A DNA stretch of 64,000 nucleotides from Muricea muricata (GCA_963855995.1 OY979717.1:29773246-29837245), one strand, 5' to 3'. Positions 1-10,862 are shown, numbered from the stretch's first letter. The notes: generated by a model not told the origin, from the sequence alone. Numbers and translations: made by a program.

Positions 1-2605
1 AAAGCTTTTAGGTGATCTCTTGACAACAAAGTTACCCTTTTGGAACTCATTTAAGACGGGTTCAGGAAGCTCCACTAGATAAACTGGACCCCATCGTGCA
101 TAATTCAGATGGTCATACCTATTGAAATAAGGCAGCATTTTTTGGAAAGAGTGAAGATAGAGATCCCAGACGCCGTCACGCTGAGCGCGAGTGTATTGCA
201 ACAATGCGGACACCATTTCCATGTACTGCCACCAAAAGCGAAAGTTGACGTTATCTGACCTGCACTGGACAAATTTTTCCAAGTTGTTCCTGTACTTTTC
301 CTGATCCAGATAAGTTATCAGAGCTGCGATCGTTTGAGGGTCATCGTCAGCAGCTGTTCTTGGATTAATGAAATTGTAGCATTCCTCATCGGTGTCTTCT
401 AGAAAGGATAAAAACTTGGCATTAGGAGCCGCCACAATGCTTGCAAAGTCAGTTTGTGTGCTCTCAAAGCTTTATTGTACGCTTTTCCAGCTAAAGCAAG
501 TTGTACAGTTCCTTCTCCTAGCAACCCGCTCTCAACCCATGCTTCAGCTAGTCCACAACTATCCATATGACTCCTATGGCCTTGAGGAAGTTCATTGATA
601 CATGAAGACCACCAAGACGAGGTATCAACTTATTCTGGTACTCTGGAACAGACCACTTCAGTTCCATAAGCCTGCAATACAGAGCTTGGTCCACTGTTAG
701 CACCGTATACTCTTGACCAAAATGGGAAGATATTGCCATGCACCTCTTTACGGCTGTATTTAAAGTGTCGAAATCGTGAGCAGGGGCAAGAATTATTGGC
801 AAGTAACCAACTGCTGTCTACTCTGATTCATCCGATGACAAAGACTGCTTGAAAACTGTCCACGAAGGTTTTAACTCCTTGTCTTGTCGATGTAAATAGA
901 AAGCAAGGTCTGTAGCTTCTGCTTGTAAAGCATTCTCGTTGTTTTCCTCAGGATTGACCACGGACGTTTTACGGACAGGGGCTGTAAATACAGGTGTGCA
1001 AATTCCATGAGTTATTCTTGCGGGGTGTAGCTCCTCCAGGGCACTTGGCACGCTTAATGTGCGTTTCACTGATGGCTGGAGATTTTTAAAGGATTCATCT
1101 GATGCTTGACTTTTTTTGCCACGCTGCCATCTGAGTTGCGTGGAAGGTATTTTTCCCATCCAGTATGTCGTCTGGGATATCAATGTTATCACAAGTGTAG
1201 TGAATGAACTTTTTGCCTCGAAGTTTGGGGGAATAATCGCCCCAGTTGTCAGGTCAAGCGATTTAAGGGTGCTCTCAGCCAAAGAAGTGTCCATTTGTAG
1301 CACCTGTTCATAACTTAGGCAATGTCAGCTTTGTTGAACAATCTTACTAGGTCTTTAGACCGCGTGGCTTGATGGAGAGTACTTGAAAGACCAACGTCTT
1401 TTGGCGTCCACTTTCTCCCACTGCTAACGATGTAGACAAGATCCTGTGCAACACTTAAAACTTTGCTTCGGACCAGATCTTCAGTATCCTCGGGGTATTC
1501 ATTCTCGAGTGATGTTTGTCCGCCAACAATGAGCCTCAATAACATATATAAAATGTCTGGTACGCAGGCTATAGCATCCTCTTCGCTGACCGAGAATCCT
1601 TTGTGGCCTGGAGTTTCCAACATATCACTCCGTACTTTCAAAGCTACAGGAACAAGCGACAGGAAAATGTTATCTTGCGGTTCATATTTAGGAAAGGTCA
1701 AAATGTCCACGTTCTCCTGTGTGTCCTGTTCTATCTGCATCACTGCGGCTGACTGGCGTTTAGTTGGTATCAATACAGTTTTCCGTTCCGTTATGCACCT
1801 ATCAAGTGGTTGGAAGAAATTGAAAGTGTCCCCAAGTTGTTACTGCAACTTTTCCTTGAAAGCTGCTCTTCTACTTTCATATGATGGCGCAATGGTGGTA
1901 GACGACTCCTCAGCAGCTCCTTGTACCTATTCCATACGGTATCCAAAAGAATTACGTCTCCCTTTTCAGCTGCTTGGTGAAGCTCTTGACAAAGCCATAT
2001 CATAGCCAAATCTGTATTTGCTGACTCTTGTTTTGTTTTCGAGGTAGACCTGTTAAATGCGCTAAGACAGGGTAGATGGTACTTCAATGAGATCAATCAC
2101 TCCTGCTAGTCGAAGGCCAGCTTTATTGTCAAGATGGGAGGCTTGAATTATTTGGTCACTCATTGGTTTAGTCATGACCGAGCTCAGTCGTACCTTCTTG
2201 TTTGACGATTGACAGGTTCCAATCAACAGGCTGCGCTCCTTTCCTTAATGAACGCCTATTGCTGGCAGCTACTTCAGTAGCGCAACTTGCTTCTTCGCTT
2301 AAATGTTCCGTCTGAGCCTTGTGGAGACGTCCAATTTTACTCTTGTCAGTAAAGTGAGCATAGCATGTTCTGTGCCACACAAGAGGTATAACCGTGTCTG
2401 AATTTAATGCATTCTCAACGCGATTAATTACATCAAAATTTTTGGAGTCTCTAAGTTTGTGCCTTGCACAGGCTGCTTCTTTGACTGTTGTGATTCCGTG
2501 TTCAGTTGAATTGTTCAACTTTGCTTTGGCATTCTGAGTTTGGCAAAAAATACACAAGTTGCAATCTACATGAGATCGTCTCTTTAGGTTGATTACAGGT
2601 TCCAT
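1..2605 (-). pseudogene. Broken copy of a multicopy cnidarian gene family of unknown function
   Basis: Reading right to left from an ATG at 2603-2605, one protein can be followed through five frames to the window edge. It starts with a short cysteine module (CNLCIFCQ near residue 16, then HRTCYAHFT near residue 105). It continues through 2096-1791, 1773-1315 (contains TPGHKGFSVSEEDAIACVPD), 1303-548 (contains PIILAPAHDFDTLN and LIPRLGGLHVSMNFLK) and then about 570-1 (contains VWDLYLHSFQKMLPYFNRYDH). The lesions I can place are a stop at 2168-2170, a frameshift near 1800, a frame change near 1310, an in-frame TAG at 818-820, a frameshift near 570 and another near 420. I recognise the sequence as a family found in many copies in coral, anemone and hydra genomes, but I know no function. 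High copy number suggests it travels with a mobile element (inference). The 3' end lies outside the window. Decay is clear, so this copy should not make a full protein. Confidence 0.75.
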
Positions 2606-3490
2606 TCAGCCTGTGAACAATAATAATTATAACCAGAGTAAAACGTTTTCGGACCTTACTTGGTAAACTTTATGATATAAGAAAAGTTATCAAATAATTC
2701 TTCCATTCTTTGATACAACAAATGTCAATTGCAGACATTTGTGTCTGAGATTCACATGCAAACAGCACAACTATGCACACAACTAGGTCATGGTGCACAC
2801 AAAATGGAGCAGAAAAGAACTAGAAAATTTGCCGAATAGAGGGTTAAATTCTTAAGAAAAGGAACATTGAGAACGACTTGAAATTTGCACAATTTGTATG
2901 ACAAAGTTTTTGGTTTAAAATCTGTTTTGGAGTGCTAACTATTACTTAACAAGATGAAATTATTTTAGAAATCATGTTTTCTTTACCTTTCATGTCTTTT
3001 TTCTCTCTGAAATTCATAAACGTAACATCTTTTTAAGCATTTTTTACTCTAACAGCATAACCAATTTGCATGGCAGTCATCTTGTTTATGCAACTGGCGG
3101 CCATATTTATTATGCTAATTAGAGGGTTAAATCTCAAAGTAAGGCTTTGGGAACAGGGCTAGTTAAATTCAGTACAGTTTAAATATGTTAAAAAGTTAGC
3201 TTCCCAACTTTTACTAGGAAATGCTTCTAGGCTGATTATCATGAGTCCTTTGTTATAAAAGCGTCTAGTCTATCAATGCGCTTGGGAACCCATGGGTTTT
3301 TTTCGTTTTGTCTAATTTATGCGATCATGGGTTTTACTTAGTGCTATGCTTGATTCAACTTGAACTTAACTTTATTCAACTTTATTCAAAAACCGGTACT
3401 ACACTGAAAGTTCCGAAGTGTTACCACAACACCAAATTCGGTATAAATTTAATTGCAGCTGTACAGAAACCGTTTCGGTACAGTTTTTTT
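2606..3490. other. Non-coding, A+T-rich, no recognisable feature
   Basis: No convincing coding segment is seen on either strand. It contains two copies of a short AGAGGGTTAAAT motif (near 2840 and 3120) and nothing else that I can name. It is upstream of the minus-strand pseudogene and may hold its old promoter. Confidence 0.4.
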
Positions 3491-3493
3491 TAC

Positions 3494-3607
3494 TCACCCT
3501 GCATATCACTTGCGACCGGCATCTATGTTGGCGACTGGAAACGTGCTCGCCTTACTCCAATTTATAAATCTGAGGATAAAAGGAAATGCGAAAATTATCG
3601 GCCAACT
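3494..3607 (+). pseudogene. Non-LTR retrotransposon (LINE) reverse transcriptase fragment
   Basis: About 38 codons in one frame read as the start of a LINE reverse transcriptase. The diagnostic stretch is GDWKRARLTPIYKSEDK followed by ENYRP, which matches the conserved 'W..A.V.PI.K..D.....NYRPIS' block in front of the RT palm of CR1/L2/RTE-like elements. The frame before and after carries no further RT motifs, so only an isolated scrap survives. The clade cannot be decided from this length. Confidence 0.7.
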
Positions 3608-3611
3608 TCAA

Positions 3612-4785
3612 CACATTGCTGTTTATCATTTAGCTTGCATGCTGGCCCACGGATGCGAGGGAATAGTGGGCCTGCAACGAAGACACCACGTTTCGGAAAA
3701 CACCCCTTTTTATAACACGCCCCATTCACAGTTCAATTGTCAAAAAAGAACCAATTACAGAAACCCAAAAACTAAACAACACGCATCAAAATGTTGTGGG
3801 TTTGCTCTGCTTATTCGGAATGAGAACATAGCTGGATTTGCTCGAAATTGATTTTCGTATTCGGAACCGGCAAATATGGGCAATTTGACAGAAAACCTGC
3901 CTTTCAATTTTCAGTTGCTGAGGAAATCGTGGGGACATTCGCATAATTATCATCTGTACTTTTGTCGCCGTTATATTATATAGATAAATTGTGTCGTGAT
4001 CAGACCATGTGTGAAAGTCGTGCGGACATTTTTGTTTTACGAAAAATATTTAAGTTATTAATTTGGCAAGAAACTCATCAAAAGAAGGAGTGTCCACTTA
4101 TTTCAAACGTCAATTTAATACCGTCTGGTGGTGACTTCTGTTGCGCCGTCTTGGAGATCGAAGCCCAGCAGATTGCAATGTGGTTCGAATATGTTTTATT
4201 TTCATGCAACTTGCTCTGAACCTTCATCGCAAAAAGAGCTGGGTTTTTCAGTTCAAGAAGAGTCATCAACATCAAGTGAAAGAGAATTATTTTGTCTAAT
4301 TTTATGCAATTGTTTCTGTCAAGAAAAAACATTATACAAATTCCCATACAGTACAAACTCGCTACAGGAAATGAATAGACCATAGTCTCTTTGATTAGCT
4401 TTCTGTGCAATCAGCCATATGGCATTTGCACAAGGTCATAAAATTACCGCAGCAATCTTACACTGTTGTCCATGATAAATATAGCATGCTTTATGACATT
4501 CATGTTACACCTGAAACCTAACATGAGAATAGAGATTATTGCACTTTGGGTTTACCGCATCTCAACTGCTTGTGTAAAACCAAGCAATAGGCAATTTCAA
4601 CGACCAATTCCAAAGCACTGTTTAACCTTCATGACGGGACTTTTGGTATTTTGGTAAACGTCTTGGTATTAGGATCCTGCTCTATTAAGCAAACACGTCG
4701 GCAAACACTTTCTGGTGTGTATCGCAATCTCTAGCGTTTTATAAATCCATCAACACTAATACACTTTTATAAGTTCAACGATTTT
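3612..4785. other. Non-coding stretch, nothing recognised
   Basis: Open frames here are short, overlap on both strands and carry no motif I can name. The stretch is bounded on the right by the outer repeat of the DIRS/PAT-like element. Confidence 0.35.
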
Positions 4786-4790
4786 ATCAG

Positions 4791-4897
4791 TTACGCTCTA
4801 ATTCACTGCGTTCAACCGAACGTAAATTATTTTCCTTTTATATCATTGCACGAAACAGACAAAACAAGTGATGGCTGGATTTACAAGCAGATCCCAA
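4791..4897. repeat. Outer B repeat of the DIRS/PAT-like element
   Basis: About 105 bp that align, with scattered substitutions, to 9048-9155. Both contain CTAATTCAC.GCGTTCAACC and end in CAGATCCCAA. It marks the 3' end of the minus-strand element. Confidence 0.7.
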
Positions 4898-4963
4898 ATT
4901 ATGCAAGCTACGAACTCGATTTATTTCACACAAAGTTATTACAATAGTTTTGTATAGTTATAG

Positions 4964-5344
4964 CAAAGAGTAGAGACTACCAAGAGGGGCCACGTCATTC
5001 AAAAAAGCGTAAGGTGCTGTCGTCATGATACGTCATGATACGTCATGTGCGCCATGTTCCTAGCCAGTGCCCTAAACAGAATTAATTTCCCCCGGTATTA
5101 GTAGCCATTTCTTATATTTCCGGGTGGTGACTTCCTCTGTTTAGGGCACTGGCTAGGAGCTTGGCGCCCATGACAAATATTGCATGCTCGTGCCCCCAAA
5201 AATATTAAAAATGGCTTCTAATACCGGGGGGAAATGCTTCTGTTTAGGGCGCTGGCCAGAACATGGCGCCCATGACGTATCATGACGACAGCACCTTACG
5301 CTTTTTTGAATGAAGTGGCCCCTCTTTGTAGTCTCTAATCTTTG
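4964..5344. mobile_element. Foldback MITE with 7-bp target duplication
   Basis: A 381-bp element with long inverted arms. It starts CAAAGAGTAGAGACTACC and ends with the near reverse complement. The direct repeat GTTATAG lies on both sides (4957-4963 and 5345-5351). An internal block near 5131-5174 is a third copy of the arm sequence (TTTAGGGC.CTGGC), so several alternative hairpins are possible. There is no coding capacity. It sits between the recombinase stop and the outer repeat of the DIRS/PAT-like element. The superfamily is not clear; a 7-bp duplication is unusual. Confidence 0.8.
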
Positions 5345-5345
5345 G

Positions 5346-5830
5346 TTATAGTCCGAGGTAACTAGAAACCTTTAATCGACTGTATACAGGATCCTGGACG
5401 TACATATCATGAGCAGTGTCTGTTTTCCATCTCCCGTGCAATTTGAGAAGCATTTCAGGAACACAATTGTTACTGTTTTGAACTACAAATGTTAAGTCCC
5501 CAAACCTCAAGCATACTTCTCGGGGTCGTAACCAAGAGCAACTAACGCTTCCTTGAATATCTCTCGGCATCTCGAATATGAAAGCGCACCCTTTCTCAGT
5601 ATATAGAAAGATCCATGCTTGTGAAACACCAGTGGACGGAAGAAAAGGGCGGAGTTGCCATGTTCGATGCTGGCGCTACTCATGTAGTTGGACAATACGC
5701 GTACGGGACAGTACGCTCCGCTTCTTTCCTTCAAACTTTCCTTCACGATAAATATCTGTTTTACTACGTGGAACAAATACTGCGTGGAACAAAGACCGAA
5801 ACATGAAAAGGCAGCTTGAGAGGGATGTCC
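5346..5830 (-). pseudogene. Tyrosine recombinase of DIRS/PAT-like element, frameshifted
   Basis: Two overlapping frames (5776-5507 and 5570-5346) form the C-terminal catalytic half of a tyrosine recombinase. Visible pieces are LSYSRCREIFKEAL, then YDPEKY and CLRF where the family has the H.LR active-site box, then LLKLHGRWKTDTAHDMYV. The last contains the second histidine and the tyrosine nucleophile (DMYV). A deletion at about 5520 shifts the frame exactly at the H.LR box, and another shift near 5730 separates TDIYREG from ERSGAYCPVRVL. The enzyme would have integrated a circular DNA intermediate. The copy is inactive. Confidence 0.8.
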
Positions 5831-6599
5831 TTATTTTTGCACCACTGAAAGAACTTACTAATGACTCGTTTGTATATTTTTGTTGTTGAGTCAGTTCGAG
5901 ATTTTAACACAACTTCAACAAGACTTTTCAAATTTTCACTGACAACTTTAGGCGCACGTACTCCCCCAAGATTCGCTAGTGTAAATAAGCTGGAAAAGAC
6001 AAAACATTAGTAAACGCAACAAAATCACGGTCGTAGAAACTTCCATGATTTGACGTCAATACAGTATGCTCTACAAACACTTAAATAACTTTCGTATTCT
6101 GTCCAGTCATGCATGGCAGCAGCCAGCGCCGCTTAAGCACATGTCCTATAGGCCAGTCCCTCAGTAACTCTACTTTTACAATCTAAGTTTAAGTAACAGT
6201 GTGTGGTCAGCGCCACTCGTCAGTTCGAATTAAGCGTAAACAATGCCACAAGAACTTTGCATGTTTTGTGATCAAAGCAACATGCAATTTTGGAAACCGA
6301 CACCGGATGCAGAAAACGTGAAGTAACACATAAAGAGGCCCAATTTTGTTATCGCTTGAAGTCCATGCGAAAAGCTATCATTTGTCCCCAGAATCTGTCT
6401 GATTCGAACAGTGAATCAGTGACATTTCGACCTTGTTTCAAAACGTCTTGACCTGCGAACACTCTAAGACAAAGTCAAAAACTGGCTGATGGCCAAAAGG
6501 GCACGGCTACGCTCGTTTTTGTTCGCTGGTGCCACATGTAATGCAGAGCTCTGAAAATAACAGAAACTGGCGGAACAGCCCAGCAATTCTCCTTTTTTA

Positions 6600-7640
6600 A
6601 ATTTTGAATGAAAAGTCTATTCCGCTTGTATTGGGATTCGAAAATCTGGAGTAAAACTTTTTTTAACAATTATAATAATTGCGAAGCAATCAACGGTATA
6701 CGACCCCCGCCGGTTATTTAAATAAGCGAACAACGTATTCGTGATTTTTAAATCGTCCACATCAATTAACCCACTTAGATAGTCTGCTCTGGCCTTCAAA
6801 TCCCTCGGGATCCACTAAAGATCCAAATGAATTGCATTTTCAAGGCAGACATTAAAAGTACGCACGAAATAGTGTGTAATTCCAAACACATACTACCGAC
6901 TTCAACTATTTTAGCCGCAGCCTGATTGTCTATAAACCACTTAACGTGCGAGTCTTTGAGCATGTCTTTAGACGATATAATTGCAAATTCAATGGCGGCC
7001 AATGGACCGATTGCATTGTGCACAGAATTTTAAAAAAAGTTGAAATGGGAAAGTTCATTACTACACCATTGAAGAGCATCCTAAAATTGGTAAAATTGCA
7101 AAGTTTGGTTGCGAAACGTTGTAAAATGAGGAAAATATATCCCTGCAATTCAAAGTTGGCGAATTTTGTACACTTTTGTATTACGCACGGAAAATTGATA
7201 CCGTTTTCTCGATGTCGGTGTCAATTTTCCGTGCGTAATACAAAAATATACAAAATTTGCAATCTTTACATGCTTACAGTTTCCACATTTTACAACGTTT
7301 CGCTACCAAACTTTGCAATTTTACTAATTTTAGGATGCTCTTCAATGCTTTGGTAATAAATTTTCCTAATTCAACTTTTTTCAAAATTTTTTCTATAATG
7401 CAATCGGTCCATTCCCTCCATGCATCTGGAACTCTTAGCCCGCTCATTGCGCAATAAGACAACCGGTATCGCTAGCATCTGAGTTACAAATGAAAGTGGC
7501 GACTTTGCCACAAAACAATCCTCTTCGCTGAACTCTTTTCGTTGAACTCTTTTTACTGAACTCGTCCAAAACAAATCTCAATTTTGCAGTAATCGTCTAA
7601 TGAAAATTCCTTGTCCGCGGTGCAGTGCCTGGTCATTTTT
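6600..7640 (-). pseudogene. RNase H region of DIRS/PAT-like element, split by a foldback insertion
   Basis: Downstream of the insertion the frames read LAAIEFAIISSKDM, then HVKWFIDNQAAAKIVEVGSM and a weak WI..S motif, followed in another frame by KARADYLSGLIDVDD and HTVDCFA-like residues. The order W.TDNQ..., ...WIPR..N.KADYLS..ID matches DIRS-type RNase H and its C-terminal tail. Upstream of the insertion (7574-7420) sits the preceding segment with AKSSR and AWRE, so the insertion at 7001-7413 lies between 'WRE' and 'LAAIEFA'. Frames change several times. Confidence 0.75.
7001..7413. mobile_element. 413-bp foldback (hairpin) element inside the RNase H gene
   Basis: The two halves are reverse complements along almost their full length. 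It opens AATGGACCGATTGCATT and closes with the reverse complement, and the centre near 7210 is a smaller hairpin with arms GTATTACGCACGG. Apparent short proteins on both strands with the same LKSILKLVKLQSLVAKRC string simply reflect this symmetry. No clear target duplication could be fixed. Confidence 0.8.
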
Positions 7641-7799
7641 CTTGTTATAATACCTATAACAGCTCTAGTTGAAATGATTTGCCCAACAAAACATGCCAAT
7701 TGTCTAGCTGAAATTTTAGCTGATTTAGCTGAGAATCCGATTCACTTATTTGCTTAATAGTGTACATGTCCATAATTTTCTGAATTCTTCTGGGCACAA

Positions 7800-8560
7800 T
7801 ACTTAAAGTACCTCTTCGGGCATTCCACGTCAACCCCCAGCCAATATAGCGATTGTATTGATTTCAGTACAAATTGACTTCTCGTCGTTTATAGGGCGAA
7901 ACCGGCGCTGATAAGATCTTAATTGTCGTACATTCAGGGCATTAGACTCGCAAATTTTCATGCCTTTGTCTAAAGCCCAGCCGTCATCTAAAAATATTGC
8001 GATTTTTATATCGATATATCGCCAATGTTTCTCTAATGGCTTCACTACCTTAGTTAGTGACGATATGTGGAGCTGTTTACAGGCCGGTAGAAACGGACGG
8101 TAAAAACGTAATAGGACACACTTTCTGAGTTAGGAAAACGCCAGAAAAAACCTAACAACTTTCGGTGATCCCCGAAAATGTCTTTGTGATAGTAAGTGCT
8201 TTTCAAATCAAAACTAAACATGAACGCATTCTGCTCACAATAAGCCAACGCAATAGACCAAGCTTCGTATAATTATTTTTCCTTTTCATAAGACACTTAT
8301 TCACATGCCTTAGATCAAGAATTGGCCGGTTTTTACCGCTCGCTTGGACAGACACGGATAAAGGATTGAAAACGTGGGGAGCATTCGGAAACTTAACAAT
8401 CCTAGAGTTTGCAAGCTCTAATTAAAATCGCGTCGCTGACAAAACCTGCATACATTTCGGCTGACATGTTGTTCCTAAAGTGTACAGGCACAGGCAATTT
8501 TTCGAAAGGCAACTTATAGCCCAGCTCAATGACGTCTTATATGAATTTGGATGTACTAAT
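7800..8560 (-). pseudogene. Reverse transcriptase of DIRS/PAT-like element, frameshifted
   Basis: Minus-strand frames give, in order, DVIELGYKLPFEKLP, VHFRNNMSAEMYAGFVSDAI, IVKFPNAPHVFNPLSVSVQ, GKNRPILDLRHVNK, FMFSFDLKSTYYHKDIF (first catalytic aspartate box), LGFFWRFPNSES, a weak FTVRFYRPVNSSTYRH where the family has 'F.V.PFGL..AP', and IAIFLDDGW (the double aspartate). This is the complete run of DIRS-type RT motifs, broken by stops and frame changes near 8250, 8350 and 8050. The first and central catalytic aspartates are still visible, but the gene cannot be translated as one protein. Confidence 0.85.
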
Positions 8561-8914
8561 CGATCGTCAAAACGATATCTGTCTTTTAAGATTTCCTTTT
8601 ACATTTTGGAGGTTTGCCTTTTTCATACTGGAAACTGATAGATTAGATAACAGTTACCTGTAACAACTCATCACTGCTTGAACCTGCCTCCTGACTTGCC
8701 GTAAGAAAATCCGCTTTCGGTTTGTTATTCTATAGTAATTTACATTCTTTAGCCCATTGCTCGGTATTGTTGCATTTGAAAAATCTGCCGTACTCTTCAT
8801 TAGTGCTTCTACGGCCCGAGAAGTTAAATAAAAAGAAACTTCTGCAGTGACGAAGTGTATGACACTAGCAGACAAGACTGTAACGAGGGTGGGTCGGAGG
8901 CTGTGTTGCAGAAT

Positions 8915-9155
8915 GATCAGCGAGTGAGAGTGCCAAAGTTTTGTAGAACAGCGTATTCATGGAATATTTAACAATGGGCTTACGTACAGAAGCCCAGCTA
9001 GGCACGATCAGGCTGCTAAGTATTGATACCAGCGGAAAATTCATTTACGTTCTAATTCACGGCGTTCAACCGAGCGTAAATTATTTTCCTCTTATATTGA
9101 CTGGACGAAACAGGCAAAACGGGTGATGGTTGGGTTCACTAGTCACCAGATCCCA
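8915..9155. repeat. Internal A plus B repeats of the DIRS/PAT-like element
   Basis: 8915-9043 matches 10097-10232 (both begin GATCAGCGAGTGAGAG and end CCAGCGGAAAATTCAT). 9048-9155 matches 4791-4897. The two are joined head to tail here, while the single A and single B lie at the two ends, which is the logic of split direct repeats. The joined copy lies between gag and RT. Confidence 0.7.
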
Positions 9156-9186
9156 ACCATATGAGAATGTACAAAGTACATAGGAA

Positions 9187-9447
9187 TACTACGGTTTCGG
9201 ATTGGGCTTGGACACGCGTGATTCGAACGCGTATGTTTCTCGCGCGAAACGTACGCGTTGCTATGCGGAAACTGCCACGTTTCCAAGGGCAAACTTTTTA
9301 GAACGTAAATAGCCGTATTGCGATTGACCAAACTAAAAAGTTTGCCCTTGTAAACGTGGCAGTTTCCGCATAGCAACGCGTACGTTTCGCACGAGAAACA
9401 TACGCGTTCGAATCACGCGTGTCCAAGCTCAATCCGAAACCGTAGTA
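9187..9447. mobile_element. 261-bp palindromic MITE, probably TA-target
   Basis: Arms of about 110 bp are nearly perfect reverse complements. The outermost part is TACTACGGTTTCGGATTG, with repeated ACGCGT words and AACGTGGCAGTTTCCGCA-like stretches. The loop is a short AT-rich piece near 9315. TA at both borders suggests a Tc1/mariner-type target, but the TA could also belong to the repeat. It lies between gag and the internal B repeat. Confidence 0.75.
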
Positions 9448-9489
9448 CAAGTAGTCAGCAAAAACAGTACGTACCGCGAAAAAGCTGAG

Positions 9490-10020
9490 CGTTTGAATCA
9501 GCAGCGTCAATTTTAGCTCTCTTGTCTCTAGTCTTCGCTTGTAGTTCTTTCTGTCTTCTTCAGAGACTGGCGCAATCCTTTGCTTTCTTAAGTCGCTTCT
9601 CATCCAGATCCAGAGGCCATTCAGATCCAGAGGCCAACTAATCGGGCTTATTCAGAGGCCATTCAGATCCAGAGGCCAACTAATCGGGCTCGTACTCTTC
9701 CACGACCTGCCAGTCAACTTTATTCTTGTCCACTATTTTGATCAGTTTTCGTCTCTTGTGAATCATCTCCTCGCCTTGTTCTACGAGTTGTACGACACAA
9801 GTACCGTGTCCCGGGCTTTGGTTTTCTATTTGGATGCTATCAAGAATCGAATCAATTTCCGCGTTGAGTTCGAATTGTTTCTGATTTCCTTTGTATTTAA
9901 GCTGGATGGTTTCTTTCTCCGTTTTGCTCTTAAGCTCGAATTCTTTGCCCTTCTTATCGAACCTCTCCTCTAAATAGGACTTAAATATAGAAAAAACTTG
10001 TTAGACGCCTTGTACTTTCG
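9490..10020 (-). pseudogene. gag remnant of DIRS/PAT-like element
   Basis: From about 10005 leftwards one frame is open to the stop at 9680-9682. It reads FSIFKSYLEERFDKKGKEFE, LKYKGNQKQFELNAEIDSIL, then HKRRKLIKIVDKNKVDWQVV and EEYEPD. The same gag type (NQ.QFE.N..I, R.KLIKIADKS..GW..V.EYE.DE) occurs in the fragments at 27.8-28.2 and 29.5-29.7 kb. An in-frame TAA lies just upstream of QVFSIF, and the C-terminal tail EKRLKKAK is in another frame. The tail is interrupted by a tandem duplication (9605-9690). The protein would form the RNA particle. Inactive copy. Confidence 0.7.
9605..9690. repeat. Tandem duplication of about 42 bp within gag remnant
   Basis: The unit containing TCAGATCCAGAGGCCAACTA and ATCGGGCT is present twice in a row, with an extra partial unit at the left. 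On the minus strand it repeats the coding string LASGSEWP. It is a local replication slip in a dead gene. Confidence 0.75.
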
Positions 10021-10096
10021 TCAGGTATCTTTGACGATTTACTGGCTTCGTGTGTTGTTTCACAGTCACACATTATAACACTCTGTGTAATTGAAG

Positions 10097-10232
10097 GATC
10101 AGCGAGTGAGAGGGTCAAAGTTTTGCAGAATAGCATATTTTTAGAATATATAACAATGGGCTTACTGAAGCTCAGAGCATTGTGCTAGGCACAATCAGGC
10201 TGCTTATCGTATTCATACCAGCGGAAAATTCA
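10097..10232. repeat. Outer A repeat of the DIRS/PAT-like element
   Basis: A diverged copy of 8915-9043, marking the 5' end of the minus-strand element. A mariner-type MITE begins directly after it. Confidence 0.65.
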
Positions 10233-10236
10233 TATA

Positions 10237-10605
10237 CAGGGTGTCCCAAAAAAGCCAAAAACTATTCAAATCACCTATTGTTAACATTTGAATGTATTAG
10301 CCCTTGTTAAAAATTAAAATATCTTTGTAAAGTACGTTTGTTTTGCCCATGGGAATATTGATAAAAACCAAATTGAATGGGCTAAAATAACCCATGCATA
10401 AAATTTGATTTCCTTTTATTATATGCACTCGTAGGTTTAGCTTTTTTGTGTGGCATAAAAATGATTAACACTGAGTATTACTATTTATTATGACGGCTAT
10501 GTCAATAGTTTATCTACTCGTGGGTTCAATTTAGTGCTAGGTATTGAAATTCTAACAATAGATCATTTTCAATAAATTTTGGGGTTTTTTGGGACACCCT
10601 GCACA
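10237..10605. mobile_element. Mariner-type MITE (family 1, copy 1)
   Basis: About 370 bp bounded by CAGGGTGTCCCAAAA and its reverse complement. The interior matches the copy at 26870-27235 along its length (for example TTTGTAAAGTACGTTTG and ATGCACTCGTAGGTTTAG). The termini are of the kind seen in Tc1/mariner elements. It is non-coding, so it was mobilised by an enzyme made elsewhere. Confidence 0.8.
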
Positions 10606-10611
10606 GGTCCC

Positions 10612-10852
10612 AAAAAATGTCCCTTTAGAAATCCCTCTATTGTTACTAAATGTGTGTTATTATGCCTCTGTGAATTTAAACGAATTGTCTACATGAATGA
10701 CAGAAAAATTTTCATTGTTATAATTTGACGTAATTATTGTGTTGCTGTTCGTTTTACATGTAGAAGCTAATTTAAATTCCCAGAGGCACAATAACGCACA
10801 TTTAACAAAAATAGTGTCATTTCTAAAGGGAGACTTTTTTCGGGGACACACT
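10612..10852. mobile_element. Foldback MITE (family 2, copy 1)
   Basis: Inverted arms include TGTCCCTTTAGAAAT and ATTTCTAAAGGGAGAC, and TTATGCCTCTGTGAATTTAA with its reverse complement near 10790. The centre ATTTGACGTAATTATTG matches another copy at 36240-36435. Non-coding. Confidence 0.75.
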
Positions 10853-10862
10853 GTATAACGGC

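Larger units (their letters stand above)
4791..10232 (-). mobile_element. Decayed DIRS/PAT-like tyrosine-recombinase retrotransposon
   Basis: Read right to left, the region holds gag remnants (about 10020-9490), reverse transcriptase (about 8560-7800), RNase H (7640-6600 with an insertion) and a tyrosine recombinase (about 5830-5346). This is the gene set of DIRS-group retrotransposons, which integrate with a tyrosine recombinase rather than a DDE integrase and so lack target duplications. Short repeats are arranged as A (10232-10097), B (9155-9048), A (9043-8915) and B (4897-4791), a pattern like the split direct repeats of the PAT/Ngaro lineages. All genes have frameshifts or stops, and at least three foldback elements have landed inside. 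This copy is therefore dead. The outer limits are inferred from the repeats. Confidence 0.75.

Noticed and set aside
6946..7462. Two similar short proteins on opposite strands as a gene pair
   Set aside because: The similarity is produced by the hairpin element at 7001-7413.
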